Shown: piece by piece, positions 14,916 to 23,087 of the stretch
How positions within the stretch are numbered: the stretch's first letter is position 1
Layout of the letters: each line of letters starts with the position of its first letter
Assembly: GCA_964195005.1 (NCBI GenBank)
Contig: CAXMOO010000136.1
Span: 1 to 26,673, forward strand
Direction: 5' to 3'
Length of the DNA stretch: 26,673 nt
DNA from: JAUXLW01 sp964195005
Lineage (GTDB): Bacteria; Actinomycetota; Acidimicrobiia; Spongiisociales; SHLN01
Position numbers and translations under genes: made by a program
Notes under the pieces: model-generated
What the model was told of the DNA's origin: nothing
The model's database searches: none
Seen by the model: the letters and a program-made list of their open reading frames with translations, nothing else

Positions 14916-17471
14916 ATGGATAGGAACATCTACCAGCAGATGTCCAACCTGCGTCCTTCCAGACGGAGGCGATCCGCCGCTGGCCGGGAAGGCTCAATAC
15001 CTCCTCAGTTACCCGCCGAATCGACCCCCCGCGAAGACCCACCGGAGAAAATCGACTCTGGGAAGCCTGAAAAGCCTGAAGAACCCGACAAGCCTGAAGA
15101 ACCTGATAAATCCACCCAACCGGCTTTGCAGGACCCACCGGAGACCGAACCACACGCGGTTCCGGCAGCGGTGCAGGCCGAGATTGCTGCCTCAGCGCCG
15201 GAGTCGCCTCCCGACAATCCGCCGGAACATCACCGGGAGGGGGCACCCTCACTTCGCAAAGACTGGGCGGCAAACCGGGCTGCCAAACGAGCCGCCCGAC
15301 AAGCCATCGTCCAGGAGCGCGGCGACGGCAAGGCCCGCATCGCAGTCGCCAAACGACGTCGCAAGAGCGCGGATTATCGGATGTCGAAGGTCCCCGCAGG
15401 CGACTGGACGAAGCGGGAGCTCCGCCGGCATCTGCGGGTAGCCGGCAAGGAAGCATCCGCCGAGCTCAAGGAAGTGAGGAACGATGCAGCTGCAAAGGTC
15501 GGAGCGACCCAGGGAACGGCCAGAGGGCAAGCAAAGGGCCGGCGGGTTCGGCGCCAGCGCGAATCCCGCGACAGAACCGTCCATCTTGCCCAATCCCGCC
15601 TCCGCTCAATCCGCTACGGGTTGGCAGGATCCTGGATAGGCATTGGTGCCTTCACTTGGTTCTTCTGGGACACGGGTCGACTACAGGATGACGAGTTTCT
15701 AATACCTCTCGTAGCGATCGCGGCCGGCACGCTGACATTCACAGCGGTGCCGTGGACACGAATCATTCAGCGTAGGCTCGCTTCGGCCCTGGTGTTCCTA
15801 TGGCTCACGATGCTGGCGGCGGCCATGGTGGCCACCGCTCCCTCTCACGACTCGACCCTTGGCCTGTTCGTCGCCGCGGCCTGGATCATCATTTACGCCG
15901 GAGTGTTACTCGCACCATCAGGTTTCGCGCTCGCCGCCGCTCTGACGCTCGGCGCCTACGGCATCTCGATTTCGATCAGCCCCACTCCCTTGACCGATTA
16001 CGGCCAGCTTTTCAGGGTCGGCGCGCTCGCTATGACTGCCCTGATCGTGGGAACAACCATCCACGAGTTGAGATCGCAGGCCACCGACACCGTTCGGCGA
16101 CTTCACGCCCTCAACCGCCAGCGACAGGCACTCCGCAAGCGGGAAGGTGAGCTGATGCAGCTCTATGAAGTGTCGCGCACAATCGGCCTTGGCGAGGACC
16201 TGAGGGAGGTGCTTCCCGAGCTGGTTGCTCGCACGGCCGGGTACGTGGAGGCGAAGGTGGGCCTGGTTGCCTTTCATCGCCCCGAGCAGGAAATCCTCGC
16301 TGCTCTGTCTCCCATCTGGGTAGCCGGGCAGGCTCTGGAAGCTGAGGGTTACGAATTCGCGGTCGGCGGTGACGCCACTGCTGCCACCGTCTTCGCCAGT
16401 GGAGCCCCCTACATGTCCAACGAGCTTGACGGGGTGGACCTCTCGGGAGACCGCCTGCTGGCCGACCTTGGAGTTGAGCGGGTCGCAGCGGTTCCGTTGC
16501 GGGTGGAGGGCAGAACCATCGGCGTCTTGATCGTGGCCGATAAGCCCACCGACTTCACCGAAGCCGACCTGGCGGCTCTCGAACTGCTGGCTACCCCCGC
16601 CGGATTGGTGCTCGACCACCTGGCGCGATATGAAAAATCCCAGGAGACCGGGCGGCGGATGACCGAGCTGGCCCAGCTCAAATCAGACTTTGTTTCTGTG
16701 GTCAGCCATGAGCTGAGGACCCCCCTTACGTCCGTCATCGGCGCCCTGTCGACAATGGCGCGCCCGGAGCTGGCTCCCGACAACCCCACATCCCGGAGTC
16801 TTCTCGAATCGGCAACGACTCAGGCCAACAGGCTCAAACACCTGATCGAAGAACTCCTCACTGTGTCGAAGATCGACAACCAGGCCCTGCCCATCCGCCT
16901 CGAAGTGGTGGACCTGGAGGCTGTGCTAAAGCGCATAATCGAGATCGTCCCGACCTGGCAGGAAATGGTGACAGTTGAGCTTGCTCCCCTATTGCCTCCG
17001 GTCGCCCTCGATGTAGATCATTTCTCGCGGGCGATCACCAACCTGCTCGACAACGCCCACAAGTACGCCGAAGACGCCCCGGTTGAGCTGACCGCACGAG
17101 CGGTTCACGATGAGGTATGGATAGCGGTTGTCGACCACGGCGAGGGAATCCCCCACGAGTACCTGGACACCATCTTCGAGCGCTTCACCCAGATTGAGCG
17201 GCCAGATACCAGGTTCAAGGGTGGCACCGGCCTCGGGCTCAATATCGTGAAGGATCTGACCGAGTCCATGGAGGGACGCGCCTGGCTCGAACAGACCCCC
17301 GGAGGCGGCGCCACCTTTACGTTGGCCTTCCCGAGGGCAGATGAGGACATGGAGCCCAGGCTCGAGATGGGAGCCGGGGTGCTACTCGTCGACCCCGGCC
17401 GCGACCGCGTGGAAGCCCCCGTCGACATGGACGATCTCCCCGGTGGTAGCGAGGGCCCAATCGCTGAGTAG
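14916..17471 (+). CDS. Membrane sensor histidine kinase with GAF domain
   Basis: An 851-aa orphan sensor kinase. Residues 1-225 are cytoplasmic and disordered-looking, first Pro/Glu/Lys-rich (with two 18-bp tandem repeats coding KPEEPD units) and then strongly Arg/Lys/Ala-rich. Residues about 228-388 hold roughly six membrane helices, followed by a short coiled coil, a GAF domain (about 415-570), a HisKA domain with phospho-acceptor H598 in VVSHELRTPLTS, and a HATPase_c domain with NLLDNAHKYAE (N box, about 707), GEGIP and GGTGLGLNIV. The GAF domain lacks an obvious chromophore Cys or heme His. No response regulator lies nearby. The last 30 or so residues follow the normal end of the ATPase fold and are read antisense to the 3' end of fabI. 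The start is uncertain: no Shine-Dalgarno sequence or leaderless box fits the ATG at 14916. Confidence 0.9.
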   Translation: MDRNIYQQMSNLRPSRRRRSAAGREGSIPPQLPAESTPREDPPEKIDSGKPEKPEEPDKPEEPDKSTQPALQDPPETEPHAVPAAVQAEIAASAPESPPDNPPEHHREGAPSLRKDWAANRAAKRAARQAIVQERGDGKARIAVAKRRRKSADYRMSKVPAGDWTKRELRRHLRVAGKEASAELKEVRNDAAAKVGATQGTARGQAKGRRVRRQRESRDRTVHLAQSRLRSIRYGLAGSWIGIGAFTWFFWDTGRLQDDEFLIPLVAIAAGTLTFTAVPWTRIIQRRLASALVFLWLTMLAAAMVATAPSHDSTLGLFVAAAWIIIYAGVLLAPSGFALAAALTLGAYGISISISPTPLTDYGQLFRVGALAMTALIVGTTIHELRSQATDTVRRLHALNRQRQALRKREGELMQLYEVSRTIGLGEDLREVLPELVARTAGYVEAKVGLVAFHRPEQEILAALSPIWVAGQALEAEGYEFAVGGDATAATVFASGAPYMSNELDGVDLSGDRLLADLGVERVAAVPLRVEGRTIGVLIVADKPTDFTEADLAALELLATPAGLVLDHLARYEKSQETGRRMTELAQLKSDFVSVVSHELRTPLTSVIGALSTMARPELAPDNPTSRSLLESATTQANRLKHLIEELLTVSKIDNQALPIRLEVVDLEAVLKRIIEIVPTWQEMVTVELAPLLPPVALDVDHFSRAITNLLDNAHKYAEDAPVELTARAVHDEVWIAVVDHGEGIPHEYLDTIFERFTQIERPDTRFKGGTGLGLNIVKDLTESMEGRAWLEQTPGGGATFTLAFPRADEDMEPRLEMGAGVLLVDPGRDRVEAPVDMDDLPGGSEGPIAE
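15072..15107 (+). repeat. Two 18-bp tandem repeats within the kinase N-terminus
   Basis: Two adjacent 18-bp units (15072-15089 and 15090-15107) differ at two third-codon positions, and each encodes Lys-Pro-Glu-Glu-Pro-Asp. A shorter related unit, Lys-Pro-Glu, precedes them. The repeat lies in a disordered linker, where expansion by slippage is tolerated. Confidence 0.8.
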
Positions 17472-18164
17472 GACCGCCACCATCCTTGCCACGGGGTCGG
17501 GATTGCCGGTATCCCACTCCAGTGGCGCCCGCTTTTCCCAGAGCGCCGCTAGCTGGGCAAACCCGGGGATCGACTTAGCGGCAACGGTGCCTAGTGGCCC
17601 GGCCGACACCGCGTTCACCCGGATGCCGTCAATCGCGAGGTCGCGAGCCAGATAACGAACAATCGACGCGAGGGCCGCCTTGGACACTCCCATCCAGTCG
17701 TAAATGGGCCACGCTTTCGTATTGTCGAAATCCATCGCCACCACACTGCCGCCGCCGGCAGCCTGCATGAGCGTGCGTAACCCCACCGCGAGGGTCTTCA
17801 ACGAAAACGCCGACGTCATAAAGGCGATCTGGGCACTCTCCGGCGGGGTGTTGAGGAAGTTGCCTCCCAGCGCATCCTCCGGCGCGAAGGCGATGGCGTG
17901 GAGGGCGCCATCCACAGCGCCCCAACGCTCTTGCAAATCCGTGGCGAGAGCTTCCATATGCGCCGGCTGGTTGATATCAAGCTCGAGGACGTCCGGAGTT
18001 GAAGGGAGCCGCTTGGCCACCCGTTCCGTCAGCGCCATCGCCCGCCCGAACCCGGTCAGAACAACTTCGGCGCCCTCCTCCTGTGCCACCCGGGCAACGT
18101 GCCATGCGATTGAGCTGTCATTGAGCACCCCGGTGATCACGAGGCGTTTTCCTTCGAGCAGCAC
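17382..18164 (-). CDS. fabI: Enoyl-[acyl-carrier-protein] reductase (NADH), InhA-type
   Basis: Reduces trans-2-enoyl-ACP in the last step of fatty-acid elongation. This 260-aa short-chain dehydrogenase is much closer to mycobacterial InhA than to E. coli FabI: ITGVLNDSSIAWHVARVAQEEGAEVVLTGF at the NADH site, ELDI, HAIAFAP, GSVVAMDFD and the catalytic pair Y155/K162 in PIYDWMGVSKAAL, ending LLSDWALATTGEIVHVDGG. The position equivalent to InhA Ser94 is Ala (A90). The start is GTG with an excellent AAGGAGG five bases upstream. The last 90 nt overlap the convergent kinase gene. A 228-bp non-coding stretch precedes it. Confidence 0.94.
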   Translation of the reverse strand: MLLEGKRLVITGVLNDSSIAWHVARVAQEEGAEVVLTGFGRAMALTERVAKRLPSTPDVLELDINQPAHMEALATDLQERWGAVDGALHAIAFAPEDALGGNFLNTPPESAQIAFMTSAFSLKTLAVGLRTLMQAAGGGSVVAMDFDNTKAWPIYDWMGVSKAALASIVRYLARDLAIDGIRVNAVSAGPLGTVAAKSIPGFAQLAALWEKRAPLEWDTGNPDPVARMVAVLLSDWALATTGEIVHVDGGFHAVAAGVDE

Positions 18165-18392
18165 AATGCCCTCCTTACGACTGAGTTGCCGGCGTCATGC
18201 TACGAGGAGTGCCCGCCGCGCGCCTCTCGTTCTCAGTGCCCGAGTCGCAAATCATGCACAGAATCTCGCCGGCCCTCGACGCCCCTGGCTGCGTCCTCGT
18301 CCTCGACGTAGCCCCACTATGCCTTCGTCCTGCGTCCTTGCCATGAACGCCGATGACTCGGCGAGATCAGCACAGACTTACGACTCAGGACA
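18165..18392 (-). other. 228-bp non-coding region upstream of fabI with repeats and a hairpin
   Basis: No convincing gene lies here on either strand. It ends in the fabI ribosome-binding site (18171-18177). A 9-bp direct repeat CTTACGACT flanks it (18174-18182 and 18377-18385). Inside are a perfect 6-bp hairpin (18348-18363, loop TGAC), an imperfect 25-28 bp direct repeat (18238-18262 versus 18349-18376, sharing GCACAGA and flanking ATCA) and an irregular cgtcct-rich stretch (about 18291-18340). It could be a structured 5' leader of the fabI mRNA or a small non-autonomous insertion; the sequence does not decide. Confidence 0.4.
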
Positions 18393-18755
18393 CTAAAAGC
18401 TCTCACCGAATGTCATCACGCCGCGGATTCCCAGGCCCATCACGAACAGCAAAAAAAGACCCCACCGCAGGCCTGCATGCTTGGAAAGCTGCCAGCGGTA
18501 CACATACCCAAACGTGAGGGTGAACAGGATCACGAATCCATAGAACATGTGCTGAGATCCGGGACGCTCGTCCTGCTGGTAGAGGTAGACACCCGCCAGC
18601 ACCTGCACCACCATGGCCGCGATCGCGGCTCCCGCCACCCAGGAAAACCAGCGAGGTACTTCCCGGCGGGCAATGGCGTAGCCGATCCCGAGCAGCCCGG
18701 CCGCGCCGGTCAGCCCGATGGCTACCCAACCGAAAGAGGTGTGGAACGTGGCCAC
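18393..18755 (-). CDS. Four-helix membrane protein, function unknown
   Basis: A 120-aa protein with four hydrophobic helices (about residues 8-28, 36-56, 69-87, 95-113). His residues lie near the start of helix 1 (TFHTSFGW) and helix 3 (SQHMFYGF), a pattern reminiscent of small b-type cytochromes; heme binding is speculative. The start is GTG, 7 nt behind TAGCCT and without a Shine-Dalgarno sequence. It is divergent from the amidohydrolase across a 54-bp gap that carries the same TAGCCT box in each direction. I cannot assign a family. Confidence 0.7.
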   Translation of the reverse strand: MATFHTSFGWVAIGLTGAAGLLGIGYAIARREVPRWFSWVAGAAIAAMVVQVLAGVYLYQQDERPGSQHMFYGFVILFTLTFGYVYRWQLSKHAGLRWGLFLLFVMGLGIRGVMTFGESF

Positions 18756-18809
18756 CGCCGGCAGGCTAACCGCCTCCCGGTGATGTGTGCCCTCGTTAGC
18801 CTGTGCCCC
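18756..18809. promoter_or_regulatory. 54-bp divergent promoter with two identical TAGCCT boxes
   Basis: TAGCCT occurs on the minus strand (18763-18768), 7 nt before the GTG at 18755, and on the plus strand (18797-18802), 7 nt before the ATG at 18810. Both genes lack ribosome-binding sites, so both mRNAs are probably leaderless. Confidence 0.55.
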
Positions 18810-19982
18810 ATGGCACGAGTCGCGATCACAGGGGCCAGACTGTTCGATGGGTCAGGCGCCGAACCCCTCGAAGAGCAAACCATCATTTGGGAAGCGGCCG
18901 AGATCTCCTGGGTCGGACCCGACGACGAGGCACCCATCGGCGATTCGCTGGCGATCCCGGCAGAGGGCGGAACGGTTCTACCGGGGCTGATCGACAGCCA
19001 TGTGCACATCAGTCTCTCCCCCACTCCGTCCGGGGTGGATGACGTTGCCGAAGAACCGGTGAGCCGCACTGTAATCCGGGCCGCTCACGCTGCCTCCGTG
19101 CTCCTGCGGGCGGGTATCACCACCGCTCGCGACGTGGGCTCCCGAGAGGGAGTCGCTATCGACATTGCTGCCGCGCAACGCGAAGGAGACCTGCAGGGGG
19201 CTCGAATTATCGCCGCCGGGCGGGGCATTACCCCCAAGGGGGGCCACGGTCAGACGATAGGCGTTGAGGTTCAGGGAGCCGGGGAAGTTGCCGGAGCCGT
19301 AACCGAGGAAATCGAGCGCGGTGCCGACTTGATCAAGATCTTCCCCACCGGTGGTGTACTGGGACCCGGCACTCACGGTTACGACATCGTCATGTCCGCA
19401 GACGAGGTCCTCGCTGCCGTGGAGACGGCCCACGAGATGGGCGTGTTGGTGGCGGGACACGTCCACGGTCCCGAAGGGATTGAACTGGTGCTGGACGCCG
19501 GCATCGACACCATCGAGCACGGTACTGCGGCCACGGCCGACCAGGCCGTCAGGATGATGGAGGAAGAAGTAGCGCTCATCCCCACCCTGGTGCCAATAAA
19601 GGCCATCCTCCAGCGCGAGTTCGAGCTCCCCCGGGACTTGCTCAAGCGAGCGGCCAAGGTGGATGAAGTCGCCGCGGCGTCGACGGCCACGGCTATTGAG
19701 ACCGGGGTGATGGTGCTTCCGGGCACAGATGCCGGCACTCCCTTCAATCCCCCTGGTCAGCTGGTCGACGAAATGACTCTGTTGCGAGACCTCGGCATGA
19801 CCAACGCCGGGGTCATAGCAGCCGCGACATCGGTGGCCGCCTCGGTATTTGGCTGGGATGAGCTAGGCGTTCTAGAAGCCGGCCAGGTAGCCGACCTCTT
19901 GGTGGTGGAAGGCGACCCGCTCGAAGATCTCGGCACCCTGGCATGGCCGCTCACCATCGTCCAGAACGGAGTTGTCATCTGA
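18810..19982 (+). CDS. Metal-dependent amidohydrolase (imidazolonepropionase/prolidase-like)
   Basis: A 390-aa amidohydrolase-superfamily enzyme with the usual small beta-domain at the start (MARVAITGARLFDGSG) and end (GVLEAGQVADLLVVEGDPL) and a TIM barrel between. Metal ligands are visible: H64 and H66 in IDSHVHIS, a likely bridging Lys in LIKIFPTGG, His in VAGHVHG and IEHGTA, and the catalytic Asp in LPGTDAGTPF. It fits the large group annotated as Xaa-Pro dipeptidase-like or imidazolonepropionase-like hydrolases; the substrate is unknown. The ATG at 18810 begins the conserved fold and is preceded by a leaderless -10 box. Its TGA overlaps the ATG of the next gene (TGATG). Confidence 0.88.
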   Translation: MARVAITGARLFDGSGAEPLEEQTIIWEAAEISWVGPDDEAPIGDSLAIPAEGGTVLPGLIDSHVHISLSPTPSGVDDVAEEPVSRTVIRAAHAASVLLRAGITTARDVGSREGVAIDIAAAQREGDLQGARIIAAGRGITPKGGHGQTIGVEVQGAGEVAGAVTEEIERGADLIKIFPTGGVLGPGTHGYDIVMSADEVLAAVETAHEMGVLVAGHVHGPEGIELVLDAGIDTIEHGTAATADQAVRMMEEEVALIPTLVPIKAILQREFELPRDLLKRAAKVDEVAAASTATAIETGVMVLPGTDAGTPFNPPGQLVDEMTLLRDLGMTNAGVIAAATSVAASVFGWDELGVLEAGQVADLLVVEGDPLEDLGTLAWPLTIVQNGVVI

Positions 19983-20263
19983 TGGCTCGTGCCGAACGGC
20001 GCCTCTTCGCTCTCAACGACCAAATTCTGCTGTTGGACGAGGAAATCACGCGAGTAACCGATGAGCTGTCCTACCACCAATCCCTGGCCGATGATGCTGC
20101 TCGGGACGCGGCCGTGTCCGAAGACCCGGTAGAGCGAGAGAACGCTGCGATGACCGCACGCGACGTTGAGCAGTTTCAAAAGCGACGCAACCGCCTGCTG
20201 AAGGCCAGAGCCAAGCTCGAAGCTCAGAGGGATCGATTATTGACCCGGTTGGGATTGAGCTGA
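19982..20263 (+). CDS. Small coiled-coil protein, function unknown
   Basis: A 93-aa, highly charged, all-helical protein (MARAERRLFALNDQILLLDEE and onwards) with two heptad-rich stretches, about residues 8-35 and 55-90, and no Cys or membrane segment. The start shares one base with the amidohydrolase stop (TGATG), so it is translationally coupled to it. No family is recognised; a structural or adaptor role is only a guess. Confidence 0.65.
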   Translation: MARAERRLFALNDQILLLDEEITRVTDELSYHQSLADDAARDAAVSEDPVERENAAMTARDVEQFQKRRNRLLKARAKLEAQRDRLLTRLGLS

Positions 20264-20293
20264 GCAGTTAGTGGTGGAGTCTCGACCGGCCTC

Positions 20294-20899
20294 CTAAATC
20301 TCGTCGAGCAGCTTCTGCTTCTTGGCGGCGAATTCGGTGTCACTAATGACGTCGTCCTCATGAAGCCTGGCCAGCCTGGCGAGCGTGTCAATCGCCGGCT
20401 CGGGCCCAGCCCCTGACAGGTCTCTGGCCCTGATTTCTCGTTGTCGGTAGAGCTCACTCTGGAAGTCTTCGGGGCGGGGGATGTTGGAAAAGCGACTCTG
20501 ACCCTGCTCTCCGGCAGATTCGATCACCAGGTCGCCAAACCCGAGAAGCCGCTCGAACACGGTCTGGCTGAATAACACGTCGTTGATGACTTCGAGCGGG
20601 ATCTCGACGCCGCTGCGAGCAACGATGCCCTGGCGCAGGATCAGGCGTTCGTTCGTCAGCACGAACTTCGTGAACCACCACCGGAGGATCGGCATCCCGG
20701 AGATCACAATCCATCCCAACCCGATGATGCCGTAGACGGCGTTGCGGGGAAACCCGGTGGGAGTAAGTGACTCATTGAGGACGGCGCCGACGACGGCCGG
20801 CATGGTCCATAAGACCGGAATGACAAGCGATTTCCAGTGGGGCCGAAAGGCCCGAACCACGACTTCGCCTTCGGTCAGCAGTCTGGCGGGGTAGCTCAT
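20294..20899 (-). CDS. Bacterial PH-domain membrane protein with C-terminal SHOCT motif
   Basis: A 201-aa protein. It opens MSYPARLLTEGEVVVRAFRPHW, followed by two membrane helices (about 27-46 and 53-72) and a bacterial PH (YdbS/YdbT-like) domain: TNERLILRQGIVARSGVEIPLEVINDV and LLGFGDLVIESAG. The last 35 residues (LARLARLHEDDVISDTEFAAKKQKLL) form a SHOCT motif, a short helical oligomerisation element. Function unknown; such proteins sit at the membrane. The ATG at 20899 is 7 nt behind TAACAT and lacks a ribosome-binding site. It is divergent from the M3 peptidase across 53 bp. Confidence 0.85.
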   Translation of the reverse strand: MSYPARLLTEGEVVVRAFRPHWKSLVIPVLWTMPAVVGAVLNESLTPTGFPRNAVYGIIGLGWIVISGMPILRWWFTKFVLTNERLILRQGIVARSGVEIPLEVINDVLFSQTVFERLLGFGDLVIESAGEQGQSRFSNIPRPEDFQSELYRQREIRARDLSGAGPEPAIDTLARLARLHEDDVISDTEFAAKKQKLLDEI

Positions 20900-20952
20900 G
20901 GCCAGGATGTTAAGTGCTTTGCTGCCGGGTCGAGCACTAACCTCGCTCCCGC
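20900..20952. promoter_or_regulatory. 53-bp divergent promoter (PH-domain gene / M3 peptidase)
   Basis: TAACAT on the minus strand (20907-20912) lies 7 nt before the PH-domain ATG. TAACCT on the plus strand (20938-20943) lies 9 nt before the peptidase ATG. Neither gene has a Shine-Dalgarno sequence. Confidence 0.5.
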
Positions 20953-22899
20953 ATGCTTTACGACTACACCACGACTACGGCTGCCGACATGGTGGAAATA
21001 ACCGAAAAGGGCATCGTCGAAGCCAACGCGTTGATCGAGGGGGTCGTGGCAGAAGCAGGGGCCCGCACCGTTGAGAACACGCTGCTGCCGCTGGATGAAG
21101 CAAGCGCCGTCGTAAGCATCGCGTATGGGCGGGGCGCCTTCATGGCGCGTGTGCATGCCGATGAGGCGGTGCGTGAGGCGGGGTCGTCGGCAGAGGAAAG
21201 ACTCAACAAGTGGGGAATTGAGGTCGTTTTTCGAGCCGATCTCTACCAGGCACTGCGTGAGCTCGCAGACGCCGATCCGGTCACGACACCAGAGCAACGT
21301 CGCCTGATGGATTTCTGGCTCAGGGACTTCCATCGGGCCGGGCACGATCTCGAGCCCGAGCGTCAGGCGGAGCTCAAGAAGCTCAAGGAACGATTGGTCG
21401 AGCTCGAAGTGGCGTTCCAATCCAATGTCGACGGCTACAAAGATTGGATCGACGTCACCATTGACGAGCTCGACGGTTTGCCTCAGACGTACATCGATGC
21501 CTTGAGCTCCGGAGAGGCGGAAGACACATTTCGTGTGACGCTCGACTACCCCGAGCTTTTTCCATATCTGCAAAACGCCACCAACCGCCGGCGACGAGAG
21601 GAGCTATGGCGCAAGAGATCCACTTCGGCCGTCGCCGAGAATCGGCCTCTGCTCGAGGAGGCGATCGACATCCGCCGCGACGTCGCCAGGCTGCTTGATT
21701 ACCCGTCCTGGGCCGACCACCGCATGGAGGTGAAGATGGCGACCCCTGATCGAGTCGCCACTTTCTATGACAGCCTGGTCCCTCGCCTGCAACAGAAGGT
21801 GGTTCCTGAGCACGAGAAGATGCAGCAGATGCTCGAAGCCGAGTTCGGAGATGAGACTCTCCAGCAATGGGACATCACCTACCTGACGACCAGGATCACC
21901 CGTGAAGAATTCGGGGTCGACCAATACGAGGTCGCCAATTACTTCCCGCTGGAGCGTGTCCTTGACGGAGTGTTCGAAGTCACGTCGCAGATGTTCGGAG
22001 TTTCCTACACCCGTGTTATGGAGGTCAATGCCTGGCATCCCGACGTCTACCTCTACCAAATCTCCGATTCCGAGACCGGGGAGCATCTGGCGTATTTCTA
22101 CATGGACCTCTTTCCCCGCGACAGCAAATATGGCCACGCTGCCGCCTTCGACCTTGTGCCGGGGTATCGACAACCCTCCGGTGAATATGTGCGGCCGGTG
22201 GCAGCGATGGTGGCCAACTTCACAAAGCCGGCAGCCGATGCCCCTTCCCTGCTCCGGCACGAGGAAGTCCTGACTCTGTTCCACGAATTCGGACACATCC
22301 TCCATCAGTGCCTCACACAAGCCGAGTCTGCCCGCTTTTCAGGCGCTAACACCGAGTGGGATTTCGTCGAGGCGCCGTCACAGATCATGGAGCACTGGAC
22401 CTGGGAACCAGAGGTGCTGCAGAGGTTCGCCCGGCACCATGCCACCGGTGAGAACATCCCCTCCGATCTTGTTAGCCACCTGGTGGCTGCCCGCGACGTC
22501 AACGTCGCCAGTTCCACACTGCGCCAGGCTTACTTCGGCGTGATCGATCTATCCGTCCACGACGACTCAGAAACCTGGGATCTCGAGGCGCTCGATCGGG
22601 AGGCCTACGACGTAACCGGCCTCCCCTATCCGGAGGGCACGTTTTTCCTCGCCAGCTTCGGCCACATCATGGGCGGCTACGACGCCGGGTACTACGGCTA
22701 CCTGTGGTCCAAGGTATTCGGCGACGACATGTACAGCCGCTTTCAGGACGAAGGTGTGCTCGCCGAAAAGGTGGGCAGGGAATACCGGCGGGTCATCCTC
22801 GAGCAGGGCGGGTCTAAGGACGCCGATCAACTTCTACAAGAATTTCTCGGTCGTGAGCCCAACAACGAGGCGTTCCTGCGGAATCTGGGCATCAGCTAG
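20953..22899 (+). CDS. M3 family oligopeptidase (thimet oligopeptidase/Dcp-like)
   Basis: A 648-aa zinc metallopeptidase that degrades short peptides in the cytoplasm. The zinc site HEFGH is at residues 444-448 (LFHEFGHILHQ) with the third ligand E473 in DFVEAPSQIMEHW. The helical N-terminal half and the C-terminal GTFFLASFGHIMGGYDAGYYGYLW match M3A enzymes. No signal peptide is present. Its length is in the normal M3A range. It probably recycles peptides to free amino acids. The ATG is placed 9 nt after TAACCT. Confidence 0.95.
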   Translation: MLYDYTTTTAADMVEITEKGIVEANALIEGVVAEAGARTVENTLLPLDEASAVVSIAYGRGAFMARVHADEAVREAGSSAEERLNKWGIEVVFRADLYQALRELADADPVTTPEQRRLMDFWLRDFHRAGHDLEPERQAELKKLKERLVELEVAFQSNVDGYKDWIDVTIDELDGLPQTYIDALSSGEAEDTFRVTLDYPELFPYLQNATNRRRREELWRKRSTSAVAENRPLLEEAIDIRRDVARLLDYPSWADHRMEVKMATPDRVATFYDSLVPRLQQKVVPEHEKMQQMLEAEFGDETLQQWDITYLTTRITREEFGVDQYEVANYFPLERVLDGVFEVTSQMFGVSYTRVMEVNAWHPDVYLYQISDSETGEHLAYFYMDLFPRDSKYGHAAAFDLVPGYRQPSGEYVRPVAAMVANFTKPAADAPSLLRHEEVLTLFHEFGHILHQCLTQAESARFSGANTEWDFVEAPSQIMEHWTWEPEVLQRFARHHATGENIPSDLVSHLVAARDVNVASSTLRQAYFGVIDLSVHDDSETWDLEALDREAYDVTGLPYPEGTFFLASFGHIMGGYDAGYYGYLWSKVFGDDMYSRFQDEGVLAEKVGREYRRVILEQGGSKDADQLLQEFLGREPNNEAFLRNLGIS

Positions 22900-23014
22900 A
22901 AAACCCCCACGCGGAATACCCCGGTTGAGCGTCGGCCGAAGCCTTCGCCCCCCCGGGGCTTCCGTCGAAGCAACCGAAGCTACTCCGATTACCCACTCGT
23001 TTGGCCGAAGCCTC

Positions 23015-23087
23015 CCGAGAGGGTCGTGGCTCCGTCAGCGATCAAGTGAGCCCGAAGACCCTCTTGGCCGTTCCCCTTGCGGGGAGT
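23015..23087. other. Tandem strong hairpins, possible structured RNA
   Basis: 23015-23025 pairs with 23057-23067 over 11 base pairs (one G-U). Inside it GGCTC (23028-23032) pairs with GAGCC (23048-23052), leaving a 15-nt loop. Three bases later 23070-23076 pairs with 23081-23087 around a TTGC loop. Neither strand has a T-run after the stems, so an ordinary intrinsic terminator is unlikely. Confidence 0.4.

Noticed and set aside
22938..22962. Hairpin just downstream of the M3 peptidase
   Set aside because: Six-bp stem with a 13-nt C-rich loop and no T-run; too weak to call a terminator on its own.
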